Shown: one piece after another, positions 63,926 to 64,000 of the stretch
How positions within the stretch are numbered: the first letter of the stretch is position 1
Layout: each line of letters opens with the position of its first letter
From: Clostridiaceae bacterium
Lineage (GTDB): Bacteria > Bacillota > Clostridia > Lachnospirales > Lachnospiraceae
Length of the DNA stretch: 64,000 nucleotides
Assembly (NCBI GenBank): GCA_021200535.1
Contig: JAJQGL010000112.1
Span: forward strand, 1 to 64,000
Direction: 5' to 3'
Notes under the pieces: model-generated
The model's database searches: none
What the model was told of the DNA's origin: nothing
What the model saw: only the letters and a program-made list of their open reading frames with translations
Translations under genes and position numbers: made by a program

Positions 63926-64000
63926 AGCGTTCTTCCTCTCCTATCGTATTTTATGGTTCTTCGCTTCCGCCAGGTTCTCTTTCCTATTCCGCACAGCGCT

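Noticed and set aside
1..64000. Search for CRISPR arrays, toxin-antitoxin or phage-defence operons and biosynthetic clusters
   Set aside because: No regularly spaced repeats, no cas-like genes and no defence or biosynthetic gene combinations were seen; nearly all genes are identifiable housekeeping functions.

Overview
The window looks like a stretch of chromosome from a low-to-medium GC, Gram-positive anaerobe of the Clostridia, most likely family Lachnospiraceae. The evidence is the gene content and synteny (plsX-acpP-rnc-smc-ftsY, ispH-rpsA, rpoD-dnaG, tig-clpP-clpX-engB), strong AGGAGG-type ribosome binding sites, a T-box upstream of pheST, an NfnAB-type ferredoxin:NADP oxidoreductase, DUF5688 and DUF6142 proteins, and a GH94 cellobiose phosphorylase. 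Species cannot be named from the sequence alone. Almost every gene lies on the minus strand; only an XRE regulator and the GH94 enzyme near the right end are on the plus strand. I see no rRNA, tRNA, CRISPR array or prophage.

Layout. 1-2.6 kb: cysK and a decayed IS200/IS605 element (tnpA and tnpB remnants, right-end omega-RNA-like structures, a duplicated left-end repeat). 2.6-5.7 kb: rpsB-tsf and a DUF5688 gene. 6.1-8.4 kb: nfnA-nfnB. 8.5-17 kb: histidine genes (hisZ, hisG, hisD, hisB and a HisF-like/HisIE fusion), interrupted by a GH42 beta-galactosidase and followed by a small membrane protein and a CYTH protein. 17-25 kb: ilvA, ftsY, smc, rnc, acpP, plsX. 25-28.7 kb: cheR, rpsA overlapping ispH, cmk. 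28.7-41.6 kb: an uninterrupted run of HI0933-family flavoprotein, cinA-like, pgsA, rimO, folD, nucleoside kinase, trmK, rpoD, dnaG, dgt and miaB. 41.7-45.3 kb: an ammonium transporter fused to a P-II domain behind a promoter-attenuator, then three membrane proteins. 45.3-49.3 kb: pheST with T-box. 49.3-57.7 kb: murF, ddl, a Big-domain NlpC/P60 protein, engB, clpX, clpP, tig. 57.8-64 kb: glmM, a divergent XRE regulator, a polysaccharide deacetylase, cellobiose phosphorylase and dihydrofolate reductase.

How the genes work together. Most of the window is core machinery: translation (rpsB, tsf, rpsA, pheST, rimO, miaB, trmK), DNA and chromosome handling (dnaG, rpoD, smc, dgt), protein targeting and quality control (ftsY, tig, clpXP), envelope synthesis (plsX, acpP, pgsA, murF, ddl, glmM, NlpC/P60, deacetylase) and amino-acid or one-carbon metabolism. 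The parts that deserve a second look are the Amt-PII fusion with its 5' terminator hairpin, the HisF-like/HisIE fusion, the beta-galactosidase inside the his cluster, the dead TnpB remnant with a recognisable guide-RNA scaffold, and several short repeats and palindromes in intergenic DNA. I found no clear, wholly undescribed multi-gene system; the novel-looking signals are fusions, regulatory leaders and repeats.
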